The translations under genes and the position numbers were made by a program. A DNA stretch of 64,000 nucleotides from Tetmemena sp. SeJ-2015 (Eukaryota > Ciliophora > Spirotrichea > Sporadotrichida > Oxytrichidae): positions 109,810-173,809 of the forward strand of contig JAJKFJ010020986.1 in the NCBI GenBank assembly GCA_027382625.1, given 5' to 3'. This document shows, piece after piece, positions 1 to 11,879 of this stretch; position 1 is the first letter of the stretch; every line of letters starts with the position of its first letter. Below the pieces are notes generated by a model. The model was not told the DNA's origin. It saw nothing but the letters and a program-made list of their open reading frames with translations, and made no database searches.

Positions 1-56
1 TACTTCATATTCGAATTTAAGTAAATAAATATTGATAAAATAAAAATCAAGCAATT

Positions 57-657
57 ATACTAGACAATTCAAAAGAAAACATTTCTGAAATACTTGCTCA
101 TTATTGTTAGATTACATTTGAATACTAGTTTGATTTATAATTTTGTTAGAAATATATATTTAAATTTTAGCCGCTGATGCCAGCCTCCTCAATTAAAATA
201 AAAACGCAATTTGACAGAGTTGGTATGGGAGGTAGACCCAGCTAGTTTGAACAAGGTGGCACCAGCCTACTAGCAGCACTCAGCAGCATCCTCTTATCCC
301 TCCAGGTAGCCGATGAGATAGCTGCGGTTCCAAGAATCTTTGGCCATCTAAAGTTCTCACCTCGGCAAGTCCGAGAGACTTCCCCCAAGGTCAAAGTGAA
401 AGCCAAGTCTTCAGAGACCTAGAGAACCGAGGAGGGTACTGCATGTAATCTGGTGGCACCTTGGTCAAACCGGCTGGGTCGACCTCCCCTAACAACTCTG
501 AAAAAATGCGTTATTTTTAAATTGAGGAGGCTGGCATTAGCGGCTAACATATTAATATATTTCTAACGAAAATTATTAATTCAAACTAGTATTCAAATGG
601 AATCTAACAAGAATGAGCAAGTATTTCACTAATGTTTTTTTTTAAATTGTCTAGTAT
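57..657. repeat. Fold-back (long terminal inverted repeat) element
   Basis: The two halves are near-perfect reverse complements: about 57-272 matches 445-657, including the paired stretches GCCAGCCTCCTCAATT and AATTGAGGAGGCTGGC. A unique, GC-richer centre of about 170 bp separates the arms. No protein of the element's own is evident. The shape fits a non-autonomous fold-back or MITE-like element restricted to the germline. No clear target-site duplication was found. Confidence 0.75.
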
Positions 658-659
658 TT

Positions 660-1418
660 TGATGGAGTTTTAAGAAGATCCAAAAAATACAACGTTTAAC
701 AATAAATTGACAGCAAAAATTTATAAATAAAGTCATTATATAATTTGAAATTTATTTTTATTTTAAAAGAAGATCAATAATAATGGTTAAAATTATAACC
801 TTCACTTACTTTTTATAAGCTTATTAAAAGATGAAAATTTAAAAAAAAAATTCACATTTTTAAATCATCGTTACACATTAAAAATTATGAATATTTATAT
901 CTTAAAGCATTAGAATTTATTTGATAAAAAATCATTCAGAAATATTTTTTTATCTGATTTATTTGATTTCCTTCGCTATTTGAACAAGATTCTTAAAATT
1001 CTTAAGAGTTGAAATATTCTTCAGTTTTTTGAATGCTCTCTTAAAACCATCCTTCACTACTTTTGGTACTTTTAAAGGCTGAGAAGCAGAGACTAAATTT
1101 ATTAGTGAGTGAGAGGATGTATTCAAAATATTGGCTTTTATCTACTACCAATCGCTAGTGGCAATTATCAATTTCATTTTCATTGTCATTGCCTAGTTGA
1201 GAATGTTCAAAATCTCTCTAGTTTTTAATTTATTCATCAGCTAGACTTCTTAAGACTAGTGGGATGGAATACAAAGGTAGATTAAAAGTATAGTCAGTGA
1301 AGTCCTTTATTCTTCTGAGATTATGTCGATCAGACTTACTAAGGATAGATATCTTTTTGATTATTTCTTTTACTTGAAGATAGCTGAAGATAGCCAGCTT
1401 GCAGTTTGTGTTCTTCAT
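660..1418 (-). pseudogene. F-box-like N-terminal segment, locus 1
   Basis: Reading the minus strand from the ATG at 1418 gives a start with KNTNCKLAIFSYLQ, then LSKSDRHNLRRIKDFTD and FNLPLYSIPLVLR. The same block opens two other loci (ATG at 8387 and at 22266). The arrangement, a hydrophobic turn followed by a basic helix, resembles an F-box, but that is a weak call from pattern only. It continues past the ADE at 1230 if TAA/TAG are glutamine. No leucine-rich part follows it here, so this is a partial copy or one dispersed segment of a gene. The 660-2750 block (this gene plus the next one) is repeated at about 21.6-23.4 kb. Confidence 0.5.
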
Positions 1419-2289
1419 AATTAATTCCAATTTTGGATAAATACTTTTTATCTTGGATATGTTTTATAGTTATTATAGGTCAAATACAATTAGGTAATTT
1501 AGTAATTCTAATACAGATAAATATAAAAATTAGAGCATTACTTGCACTGACTCTTATTTTAAATACGCACCTTCCTCATACTTAGTATTATTAGATCTTT
1601 TACTTTTATTAGTTTTTTCTTCTATTATTGATTGTTTTGCCATCTCCTTCTTGCCATTAAAACCCTAAATTTATAGTTTAAGTAAATCGATCACATAGCT
1701 TAAAGCCTTACTTTAATCTCTGCTTTGAAGATATCGTTTGCTCTATTTACAGTAATGCCTTAATTAACCATAGACAGACAGTGTTAAAAATAGCACTACA
1801 AGGACTTTTGGGTTGCGAATCGTCTTTTTTAAAGTCTTGCGTTTTGCCTATGAAGACGTTATATCAATGCTTAAATATGAGCTAAACTCAAGAGTAATCA
1901 TCATAATTATTGTCAAATAATAAAGGTTTACTTACTTCAGCTTGCTATTCGAATTGTTCCAGTGTTTTTAGTCAGATTGATTCTCTAGTTCCTTCCTATT
2001 GCTATTTCTTTCATGTTTATTATTTTGGTAAATGAAATTCTTATCTAAATTTAATAATTATACAGCTGTTGACAAAGGTTAGTAAAACTATACATTTTAA
2101 AAAACTACCAATCGCTGATCATCTTATTGTATTTGACCTATAATTAAGATTCTTCTACAATTGTTTCATAGAGAAATATATTATTGCATTTATCTAGCTA
2201 AATAAATTAAGTATTTGGATTCTTGCTGAGTTGAAATATATTCCAAATAAACTAGCCCTTAAAATAATAATCAATGAAGGAGGCTGTCT

Positions 2290-2700
2290 CATATTTTCAT
2301 GAGCATTTTTTGTTGCTTGGCTTGAATAAGGATCTGAAGTTCCATTTGAAACTGCGCCTACTCTCTCTAATTTGAAGGACTTTGTTTTGATTAATCACTC
2401 CACCCTAAGCTAGCTCCACTTCAGCTCTGATAAAGAACTGTAGCTCATTTCGCCATCTTTAGAGATACTAAACTTTCGTTTCGTCTGGGATAGGCTTATA
2501 ATCATCTATTCCAAAGATCATTTGAGTTTCCTCTGCTGTAAACGCTACAAATTTCACTCTCCCAAAATGTCTTAAAATGTGGTGTTTGGAGAAATATTGA
2601 ACATAGATTATTCTCAACCAAAGCAGAAGACCAAGCTGGGGCATCAGGTGTTGGCTGATTTGTAAAAGGAAGAGCTGGTTCATTTTGCAAGAGATAAAAA
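2290..2700 (-). CDS. Unrecognised protein, one frameshift
   Basis: The minus strand opens with MQNEPALPFTNQPTPDAPAW. It then needs a one-base shift in a T/G run near 2560 to continue as FGRVKFVAFTAEETQMIF, then IPDETKVQYLQRWRNELQFF, ending at a TGA. Glutamine from TAG/TAA is needed in the second half. A second copy with the same IPDETKV and QRWRN...AEV.LAQGGV parts is at 23080-23400, so the frame is real coding sequence. I do not recognise the family. The frameshift may be a sequencing error. Confidence 0.45.
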
Positions 2701-2869
2701 TAGAGTATTTATCATGGATTTAGTATAGTGCTTTTGTGAAACTAAACCCATTTTAGATTTTTTAAAAACCACAATTATTTTTTTGATCTTAGTGATATAA
2801 ACTTGCTTTAAAAAAAATATGAGAGTTAAAAATTTGATATAATGGCTTGAAAATTTTACAAAATGTGGT

Positions 2870-3720
2870 TATAATAATTATACATTTATCTTTTGATTTT
2901 TGAAATTGTAAAAACTATATTAAGAATGTTGTTAATAACGCAATGGGAATAGAAAAATAATAAATAGGGCTATTAGGGAACTCACCCATTAGATATATAA
3001 CTGTGAGCCTTAATACCTAAGTGATTAATTAGCCAAATTATATATCAAGACATCTGTTATATTAACTTACATCACATTACGAATTTTAGTAATGGAGAAT
3101 TTTTCTCTCGTATATCCCTACGCCCACTTCTTAAATTTCTTTCTTAATAATTCCCAGGCCCACCCACCAGCCTCGACGTGCAAAAAAACTCAAAGAAAGC
3201 AAAGTAAGAATTTAAAATAATTACACAATTTTATATTTACTCAATGTTTTTCAGAATAATTATTATCTTTATTTTTATTCTGTGGAACTCCATCTTATAT
3301 TGCTCCTGAAATATTTTGAGTTTTTATTTTTCTTGACTTGATCTCTAAAATATATCTATTGAAATTAAGAAGCATATTTATTTGCCTAGTTTGTAGTTGT
3401 CTTGCACGTGTTGGGTGGTGGGCGGGCCTGTGAATTATTAAAATTGAAAATTAATCAGAAGGGCCCACAGGGGTAATGGAAAAAAACTCCATATCTAATT
3501 TTTTTTAATCTGAAGAAAGTTATATATAGTTAATCTCTATATTTAAATTTTTGCTTACTAATCTCTATTAATTTTTTTTTACTTACTGTTATATGACTAC
3601 TGGCCTGAATACCCTTAGGGGAATAATTAATTCATTGATTACTTATTCGCTAACTAATCAAAAGTTATTATATTTCTCCAATTTCAAAAATCAAACGATA
3701 AATGTATAATATTGTTATAT
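2870..3720. repeat. Large fold-back element
   Basis: Arms of about 320 bp (2870-3190 and 3400-3720) are imperfect reverse complements. Matching landmarks are the CAGGCCCACCCACCA stretch near 3155 against TGGGTGGTGGGCGGGCCTG near 3408, and the outer ATACATTTATC against GATAAATGTAT. The roughly 210 bp centre is AT-rich. No ORF of its own is seen. This is a second fold-back of a different sequence from the one at 57-657. Confidence 0.7.
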
Positions 3721-3729
3721 TGATAATTT

Positions 3730-5940
3730 TTTCTTTAAATTTAGCTTAATATTATTTCCACAGCCACTATTAAATTCATTTATTTGATTTTATGGTTTGG
3801 TAGCAGTAAATTAAAAGATTGCAGTTCTTATTCAGCGTCTATTTTTATTAAATTGCTAACTATTAAAATTATTCATTTATATAAAAATCAAATCAACTTT
3901 ATATTTAAAGATAGAAATTGAATTTATTAAATAAAAGGGAAACCATTTTAAGATGAGGAGGTATAATTAAAAATAGAAAATTTCTTAAGTTATTTCTGTT
4001 AAATATAATTTTTAAATAATAATTTGTATACGCAAATACTTTAAGAGGAAATAACATTTATTTATTTTTAATTGTTTTTTTTAATCTTAATATTATCTTC
4101 GAAATTATCACTTCTATTCGCATATAAAATCTATAATTTCATTTATTTATTAAGAGTTACAATAAAAAAATTGTTTTTATATAGAGAAAATTTACTTACT
4201 TTTAAAGATAATAAATTCTTTATATTTATAGTTTAATTCAACATTTTCGTAATAATTGTATGCATACACTGATAATATTTTTATTTATTAAGGTTAAAAA
4301 ATAGAACCTTCATTATAGGGAATCAAAATTCTTATATAATTTTTTGCAAATATTTTGCGTTCTATCAAAGACTCCTCAATTCTTGAGAATAACGATTATA
4401 ATTTTAAGAAATATGATAATCAATAATGTGGTAATAAATAGAATAAACTTGATATCTAGAACAAAAAAGTTGAAATTAGCAGGTTTATAGAAGAAGAAAT
4501 TTATAGTTGATAGATGGAATCTCTATTCAAATAGGATATAAAATATGATCAGAAATTATTTCGAATTGATAGAAATAATTTAATTAATTGCGATATAATG
4601 TTTTAAAACACATCTGATAAGATTTTCACATTTGTGAAATTAAGAAGCAAAGTCATTATAAATAACAATCTCGATATAATAATGTCAAATTGTACTAATC
4701 ATTAATGCTTTATTTAAGGCTGGAGCATGATATTAGAAATTGAGAGGAAATAAATGATATAGCTAAAGACAAGGAGTGGGTTTTTTAAAGTTAAGATAAA
4801 TAAAACAAGAAAATAAGATGTGTATGTGCTCCTTAGGCAATATAGGATCCTTAGACTTTTAACAATTATTTCAGTCATTATTTTTTTCTGGCCATATTTT
4901 CATCCTTAATGAGCTTTTTATCGAAATACTTTGAAAAGTCTAATGCTTAGACTGAAAACTCTTGATTACTTTATTCCTTCCTTTTCATATATACTAAGAA
5001 GTGCCAAAATAACAGCATGATCTCTTATTTATATTTAGATTTTAATCTTCTTGGATCTCTGAGAATTTTTTTTTAAAAAATCAATATGATATTTGAATAA
5101 TATATAATTATTCTTTTTAGTTTAAATTATTCCTAATGTATATGGAGAAAAAAAATCATCCAGAAAATTAATCGAAATAAATTAATCCGTTTTTCACAGA
5201 TATCATAATTCTAACAAAATATCTTTGATTTTTATGAAAATAGTATCTCCAATTCTTATCTAGAAGTAATAAGATTCCTCTTGTTTATTCGAGAAACTAT
5301 TGTATGCTATCTTTTATAAGATGAAAACAATTAGATTATCATGGCAATTTATAAAATTTTTTTTTTAAATTGGCGGAGGTTTAACTGTAATGTATCTAAG
5401 AATATTCAAATTATTTCGATCATAAATTCATAATTTCAGAGTGAAAAAATCCATAATCCTGTACTAATATTTATCTTTCGCATTTCTTGCATAAAAAGGG
5501 AAGTTAAAAATTAACTTATAATCTTAATTTTATTATAATTTAGAGCTAGAGCAAATCCACTCAAAAATGGCAATAAATTTCTCAAACTATCTGAATATTT
5601 AGATTAATTTATTGACTCATTAAGAAAAGTGATTATTTAAATGTAGTTAAGAAAATAAGGAGAGAATATATTATAATTTAAAATAATTACTATTACCTTT
5701 AAACTCAAATAAGATTTCAATTTTTCATTCAGCATTAAAATTAGAGAAAAAGAGGAACAAGATTGAACAAAGTTCAAGGATTTCTGAAAGAATTTAAGCC
5801 AAAATAATCGGTTATGAGAAGATGAACAACCTAGCAATAAAAGTTAAGGCAAATACTTCAGTGATAAAAAGTAAATTAAAAGAGATAATTATTACATATT
5901 GCTCGCAATATCCTAATTGTATTTTACTGATAACATTCTA
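3730..5940. other. AT-rich stretch, nothing recognised
   Basis: Very AT-rich sequence with no frame that I can tie to a protein family. With only TGA as stop, long chance frames are expected in such sequence, so open frames here are not evidence of genes. Confidence 0.5.
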
Positions 5941-5949
5941 TTCCTTGAT

Positions 5950-7182
5950 ACTCGCACGCTTTTTAAAATTAGTCCTCATCCATGGTAAACTCTGAAAAGA
6001 TTTCTAATAAATTGTTTTTATTTTATTCTTAGATTTCTTGTTCAATATAGAGAATAGCTTTAGATAAAGTTTTAATGTTTCAAATTTATCTGTATTTGAT
6101 TCTGTATTAATACCACTCAAGAATTGTGAAATAGAATGTTCAAGTCTACAAATTTTATAAGTGATAAAACAACAAAACATCGGATAAATTAATTCAAGCA
6201 ATGAATTTATCAACTTAGAGACTGTTAATTTTAAGTTATCACCAATTTATTTTTTAATTGCAGTATTTTGCTTTAGGCCTCTAATTTTAAATACTAAAAA
6301 GTAGTTTTAAATAATTGAATATATTTGAGTTCCATAAAAGAGGCTGGATTTTCAAGTCTCCTCTCAATATAAATAGACATTTAAACTTAAAACAAAGGCT
6401 ATTCTTTTAAATAAAAATGATTAACATTAAAATTAAAATTCAAAAGATAAATTAAATTATTAAAAATGATGAAAAATCTTTTTAACAAAAACCAAGCTTT
6501 ATAATTTAAAATCTCAAATGTTAAAAAAGTTAACCATAACTTCAATATAAGTAATAGTGTCACTTTTGCAAGTTGATCCAAGACTCCCACTTTTCAATTT
6601 AGATTTTAATTTAAAGTAACTATCTAAGTAACTTTTGAGTTCAAAACAATTTACAAACAGATTTATTTAACTCAGCTAAAATTGTTCACAATATAAATCC
6701 TCTTGAAGTTTAATTAAGAATGATTCGGTGTCAAACCGATAATGCTCTGCAATATTGAGACTAAATTAATTTAGTTTCTTTAAATAAGGCTTTATGAAAG
6801 TGTAAAAGTCTTTATTTTGGATAAAATCTTGCTTTCTTGATAAAAGAGATAGTTTCTTTAAATTTGGAAAGCTTTTTAAATACTTTTCAATAGCATTGTT
6901 ACCATAAATGTCTGGCTCACACAATTCTAAATCCTCTACGCTATGCATTGTGCCGAAATTAGTCAAGCTCCATTTCGCAAAATAATTTTATAGTTAAATT
7001 ACTCTAAGTTTCTTAATGGCTGTTTTTTAAACTGCTAAAATAGATGGCGATTGCTCTAAACTCTTTTGACATTTCAAAAATAACAATAAATTAAATTTAA
7101 TATAATACTTAGTCCAAATTTCCTATTGCTGATAAGAAATGCAAGTTTTAAAAGCTGAAAGTAAGTTTTTTTCTTCAGCCAT
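5950..7182 (-). CDS. Leucine-rich-repeat-like protein, C-terminal part, locus 2
   Basis: From the ATG at 7182 the minus strand reads MAEEKNLLSAFKTC, then TNFGTMHSVEDLELCEPD and SFPNLKKLSLLSRK, which are leucine-rich-repeat-like. Next comes FLIKLQEDLYCEQFQLSQ, and towards the end LTVSKLINSLLELIYPMF. Glutamine is encoded by TAA/TAG several times. TGA codons interrupt the frame at about 6355-6505, between two parts that are both conserved in locus 4 (11880-12960), so that stretch may be an intron, an IES or decay. The F-box-like segment at 7930-8387 probably belongs to the same gene upstream. Confidence 0.55.
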
Positions 7183-7249
7183 TTTTTTTCGGTTATGAAA
7201 AAATAAAAGAAATCCATATTTAAAAAATTCATTTTAGCATCAGATTAAT

Positions 7250-7600
7250 ATTTAATTAAACTCCAGCTTTGGATATTTATAATTGCTAATCTGAATTGCA
7301 GCAAGTTAAAAAAGTATTAGTTTGGTTGTTTTGTAATATTGTAGTTAATCTAGTTTAGGTAAATTCTTTTAATTTTAGATAGCATCTACACAAGTCTGTA
7401 ACCATATTCAGCAAAGCTACCCGAAATAAAAATATTTGCAGATATTTTATCTATCATCAAGTTATCTTCATTCATTAAATTAATAAAATAAATAATAAGA
7501 TTACAAATTACAAAAATAAATATTTCTGAAAAGGGAGCGCAAGGAATGTTTTGATAAGTGTCATAAGTAACAAAGACCATTAATATAATCTTAAAATAAT
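7250..7600 (-). CDS. Middle segment of F-box/LRR-like gene, locus 2
   Basis: The minus strand reads INLMNEDNLMIDKISANIF and then MLSKIKRIYLNQINYN. The segment at 20880-21070 reads NLMNEANLMIDKITANI followed by MLSKIKRVFLND, so the two are paralogous coding sequence. In both loci the segment lies about 0.8-1.2 kb downstream of the F-box-like N-terminus. It is probably an exon or macronuclear-destined segment of the same gene. Boundaries are approximate. Confidence 0.45.
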
Positions 7601-7929
7601 TACAAATAATTTAGATCAAATTTACAACATAATTTGAATTTAAATTCTTAAGCTATTAAATATAACTGTTAAAATTTTAAACTATTTTATAATCATATCT
7701 AATTTATCAGAAATGAGGGAAGAGTTATAAGAAATCTATTGACATTTCGATCATAAATTATAACACTCCAAATTTTAATTTTATTATAAATAAAGGCCTT
7801 GAATTACGAACTTATCATTAAAAACTCTCTTTCTCTCTATATATTTATTAAATTTATTATAAATATCTAATGGAAGAACATAAAAGCTAAACAAAAATTA
7901 AAAAATAAGCACAAAATATTTTTTCGTAT

Positions 7930-8387
7930 TTAACTAATTGATTTCCTACGCAAATAGAAGAAGATTCTAGTAATTTTGAGGAGTTAAAATATTCTTCAGT
8001 TGAAAGGAGACTCAATCTAAACTCTTCCACATTAACTTCTTCAAGCATTTAGCTTGAGAATTTATAGCTAAATTCATTAGTGATGGCGAGGATGTAGTCA
8101 ATACAAGCTTGCGAAGCATCTAATTTAGGCTAGTGGCTTTTTTCATTTTCATTGTCAATGCCTAGTTGAAGATGTTCATAATCTTTCTAGTTTTTAATTT
8201 ACTCATCGGCAAGACATCTTAAGACAATTGGGATTGTTTTAAGAGGTAGATTAAAAGTATAGTTAGTGAAATCTCTTATTCTTTTGAGATTCTGTCGGTC
8301 AGACTTGCTAAGAAGAGATATACAATTCATTATTTATTCTTTTTCAAGATAGCTAAAGATAACCAGCTTGCAGTTTTTGCTCTTCAT
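7930..8387 (-). CDS. F-box-like N-terminal segment, locus 2
   Basis: From the ATG at 8387 (minus strand) the protein begins MKSKNCKLVIFSYLEKEQI and continues SLLSKSDRQNLKRIRDFTN and LPLKTIPIVLRCLADE. It then runs on through TAA/TAG glutamines into FRLSLLSTEEYFNSSKLL. The in-frame TAA inside EKEQI shows the altered code directly. The first part matches loci 1 and 3 closely, which supports the chosen start. The likely rest of the gene is the middle segment at 7250-7600 and the leucine-rich part at 5950-7182. The function is unknown; F-box is a guess from pattern. Confidence 0.55.
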
Positions 8388-8759
8388 ATTTAATAGCAAT
8401 AATAAATTAATTTTATGCTGTGAAGGAAATATACAATATCTTTGATTCATAATATCAGTGGCATTACTAAAAATTGAGCTTGTATTAAAATATTAAGTTC
8501 TATTTAATGTTGATTAACTACTTTTTCATTCTAAATTTTTTAAAGTCTTCGCGATCAGAAAATCAAATCGCCGCTAATAAGGTTCATTTAAATTAAAAGA
8601 AAGACTTCAAAAATATTTCTCAATTATTTTAAACAGATTTTTCGTTTTCAGAGGTATGGCTTAATATTCATTCATCCAAATAAAGTTAGCTTATCTAGGA
8701 GTGAATGATAAGAATTAAATATTTTTCTAAATAAATATAGTCATAGATTGTATTTTGAT

Positions 8760-9090
8760 AGTGAAGTTGTAAAAGTTCGCAGGCTGCTACAATGACAAGA
8801 GATGGAAAATCTAGCAAGAGATTCTCCAGAAAGGGACGCAGGTTTACCGCTAATGGGTAAGAAGGATGTCTTCACCACCCTTTTTGGGTCAAGTGCAATG
8901 TTGCTGAGTGAGCTTACGGTGGATACTACAAAGGCCTTTCCTGACTTCAGTGTTTCATAAACGGAATATCGGAGGGGAGGGTCGGCACAGTTCTACCATC
9001 ATCAGAAATGTATCAGACAAAATCCGGAGTTTAGGTACTAAATAGGGTGGATCCTTAATTTCTGCCTGGTATAATTGCGGGCTAGATCAT
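8760..9090. other. Base-balanced segment, unassigned
   Basis: The segment is clearly richer in G+C than its flanks and sits directly beside the zinc-finger fragment at 9100-9290. It probably belongs to the same germline-limited repeat. I recognise no coding signature. Confidence 0.3.
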
Positions 9091-9099
9091 AATGTCATG

Positions 9100-9290
9100 G
9101 TTAGGCAGGCACCATCTTTAAATTTCCCTCAATTACGAACTCAGCTACGAGGTTCTATCTGCTTCGTTTTTTTTTGTGGAAATGAGGGTGAGAGAATGTC
9201 TGCTCACAAGTTGAGCAAGGATAGCGACCGTCCACTTTCTAATGCTTCACATAGATCTTCCCTGATGTTTTATTTTCTATAATTTTCAAT
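9100..9290 (-). pseudogene. C2H2 zinc-finger fragment of TBE-like gene
   Basis: The minus strand contains KHQKVDGRYPCSTCEQTFS followed by basic residues and VAEFVIEG. It corresponds to the second finger of the gene at 24393-25720, which has KVDGRYPCSTCE and AEFVIED. Here the finger keeps the expected C-x2-C-E-Q-T-F-S, which the larger copy has lost through a small indel. Only this piece is present, so it is a truncated copy of a germline-limited transposon gene. Confidence 0.6.
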
Positions 9291-9299
9291 ATTCTTGTA

Positions 9300-10145
9300 A
9301 TTATAATGCAAAATTTGAATGAATATTAATTATGAATATTAAGGGTATACTTTTTAAAAATATGAAACTAAAAGTTGGTAAATAAAACTAAATATAAAGA
9401 TCTTTAAATCTACAAAGATAAAATTTAAATTGATTTTTAGATGAGCGATAAATAATCAAAGCAAAATAAAAAAAAATCCAGTAAAACTAGGTTGCATAAT
9501 CCTAAATAAATCAGTTTATTTATTATTTACTTAATAAATTTAGATATTGAGTGAAAATATAGATATCTAAAATACAATTTTTAGAGCTGAATTTGCTTTT
9601 AATTTATTGATTTATTTAATAATATTGAGAAAGAATACTATTTTAGAATTTGAGGTATCATTTATCTAACTGAGTTTTAATAAATAAACCCCTATAATTC
9701 CTATTGTCAAAGGTGACAGAAAGAGTGAAAGTTTGATAAAAGAGCAAATTTAAGTGCACACGCCTTAGTAGAGTCGTTAGATCTTACCCGTATATCCAAA
9801 CTAGATCATAAAAATGGCTGCCTCCATTAAAATGAAACCATCAATTCCACCGCTCTCTTTATGTTCTCTATGCTACTTGCTCATCTTTATCACTAATAGA
9901 TGCTTACTTCCCCCTTTATATCCTCTCGTAACGAATTTACAGACCTATAGGGCTCTTTACTGATGTGAAGAAATTTCTGCATATAAAAGCTAAATTGTAT
10001 CCTTAGTAATGTATAAGAGAAAGATATGGGAGCATCCCCTTAGAACATTGAAATATATTACGTCTAAATAAAACAGGCAAGCGAGAAAACATAGATTGAT
10101 ATCTAAGAGAAGTGAGCTGATCTTTATCAAAAGAGTACGACATTT
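9300..10145. other. AT-rich spacer then balanced sequence, nothing recognised
   Basis: 9300-9680 is AT-rich with no recognisable gene. From about 9690 the composition becomes balanced. The minus-strand reading continues there from the coding stretch at 10146-10735, but I cannot follow a convincing frame. Confidence 0.35.
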
Positions 10146-10735
10146 TCAGATCTGTAGTTCTCTTGGATCGAAAATATGCATGGTCAAAGCAACTCCGTTG
10201 ATGGAGTCTATTTTTCTTCCCTCCTCACCTTTCATTAGTGCCTCCACTTTCTCAAGAATATAATGCGCACTCCTCATCCCACAAGGGCTTTAGCTAGTCT
10301 CTTCAGTTTATCAAAAAAGCATTCGCAACCTTCCTCAAAAGTCTTCGGCTTTCACTTCCTAGATATGGCTCTGCGGATCCAACAAAGCTTATGGAATGTC
10401 TCAATCTTGATATCTGGTCAGCTATCGATATCTATCCTTTTGGAAATGACTTCTCAACAGACATTTCTCCAACTTCGAACACCTCCAACTCACTTAGTGC
10501 ATGACTTCGTAACGCTTTAGCGCAGCACTTCTCCGGCCCTACCTCTAACGGTGATTTGTTTAATTAATCCGCTAGAATTCCTTCCTTTTCTTCAAAGACT
10601 AGCTTTCTGTAACTAAAGTGAGCCCACTAATCATAGTTTTGAAAGATCTCTGCACATGATATGAGCCTGGGGACTTAAGCGCAGTCTTGCTGAAGAAAAT
10701 GTCTTAGCCAGAATATTACATATTGAGATCTTTAC
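10146..10735 (-). pseudogene. Unrecognised coding stretch, frameshifted
   Basis: With TAA/TAG as glutamine the minus strand from about 10735 reads openly through FLQQDCAQVPRLISCAEIFQ, YRKLVFEEKEGILADQLNK, VFEVGEMSVEKSFPKGQISI and RLLRKVANAFLIN to a TGA at 10303. It resumes in another frame as AHYILEKVEALMKGEEGRKI and ALTMHIFDPRELQI up to the TGA at 10146. The composition is G+C-richer than the flanks and the residue mix looks natural. I recognise no family. It could be a decayed germline-limited transposon gene, or an intact one with one homopolymer error. Confidence 0.45.
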
Positions 10736-10739
10736 TTTT

Positions 10740-11870
10740 AAAATATTTTATTAAAAATAATTTTTTTTTAAATTTTTATATAAAAATAGATCAAATACGT
10801 TTATGTAATAGTAGGTTGAAAGAAACAAATCCAAACAAATTAAGAGAGATATATTAATTGATTATTATGTAGCAATTTAATTTAATTATTAAAATGAATA
10901 TAATCAAGGATTTTTTCAAATATGGTAATGTGTACCGATCTGAAAAGATAATAAGTGTACTTTAAAATAAACCTCAAGATAATTAGTGCAAAACTATGAA
11001 GTTCAAGACAGGCAGCATAAGGTAAGTAATATTAAAGTCTTATCTAAATTTATTGTGTTTAATTAAAAAGTTAGATTTATTTTGTTGCTTTATTGATACT
11101 ATCTTCGAAGTCTACAGATTTTTCCAAAATTATGCATAAAATAGACCACTTCATATTGGTAGATGAGTCGCCTTCTGCTGCGAAATTAAAGTAATTTTAG
11201 TTTTTGTATTTGATTCTCTCAATCGACGATCACATAAACGTAATTGACTTATATTAATTGTTTATAAATATAGATCCAAAATGTTTAATTTAAATTTTTT
11301 AAAGAAAATTTTTGAAATTTAAATTTAAATTAATTTTTTTTTGTTAATTTTAAACTTTAAAATAAATTTCTTTTTTTGAAAAAAATAAAATAGTTGGGAA
11401 AATTAAATAAAAAAGAAAATTAAATTAATTATTAAATTAAAAAATGAATAAATAATGGAGTTAAATTATATAATTTAAAAATTTACCCCATTGTTCAGTT
11501 TAAATTGAAGACTTTTCATTCTTGTCTTTTTTTTACCTGAGTCAAATAATAACGCACTTTTATAAGTATTAAAAATAAGTAAAATCATATTGCTGTAAAG
11601 GGATTAAATGATTAAAGATGGAATCTATTATTTTCAATAACTATCAAACAATACAGATCAGGGGTGACCCTGCTTAAATGTCACCTTTTGCCTTTCCCCA
11701 TTTATTAATTTAAAATCATTGATTTTAATTTCAATTCCTATATATTTGCCTATTCTTACCAGCATTTCTTTTTCCCTTTATTATAAAAACCTTTTAATGG
11801 TACTTTTTGATAATCAATTTCTCTCTATAAACATACTTTCTTAAATTAATCATCATCCATTTCAAATTAT
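10740..11870. other. AT-rich stretch, nothing recognised
   Basis: Long A and T runs; no feature identified. Confidence 0.5.
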
Positions 11871-11879
11871 TGTAAGATT

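Noticed and set aside
6399..6590. 63-codon hydrophobic frame on the minus strand starting MGVLDQLAKV
   Set aside because: It overlaps the LRR gene in another frame; the other frame matches locus 4.
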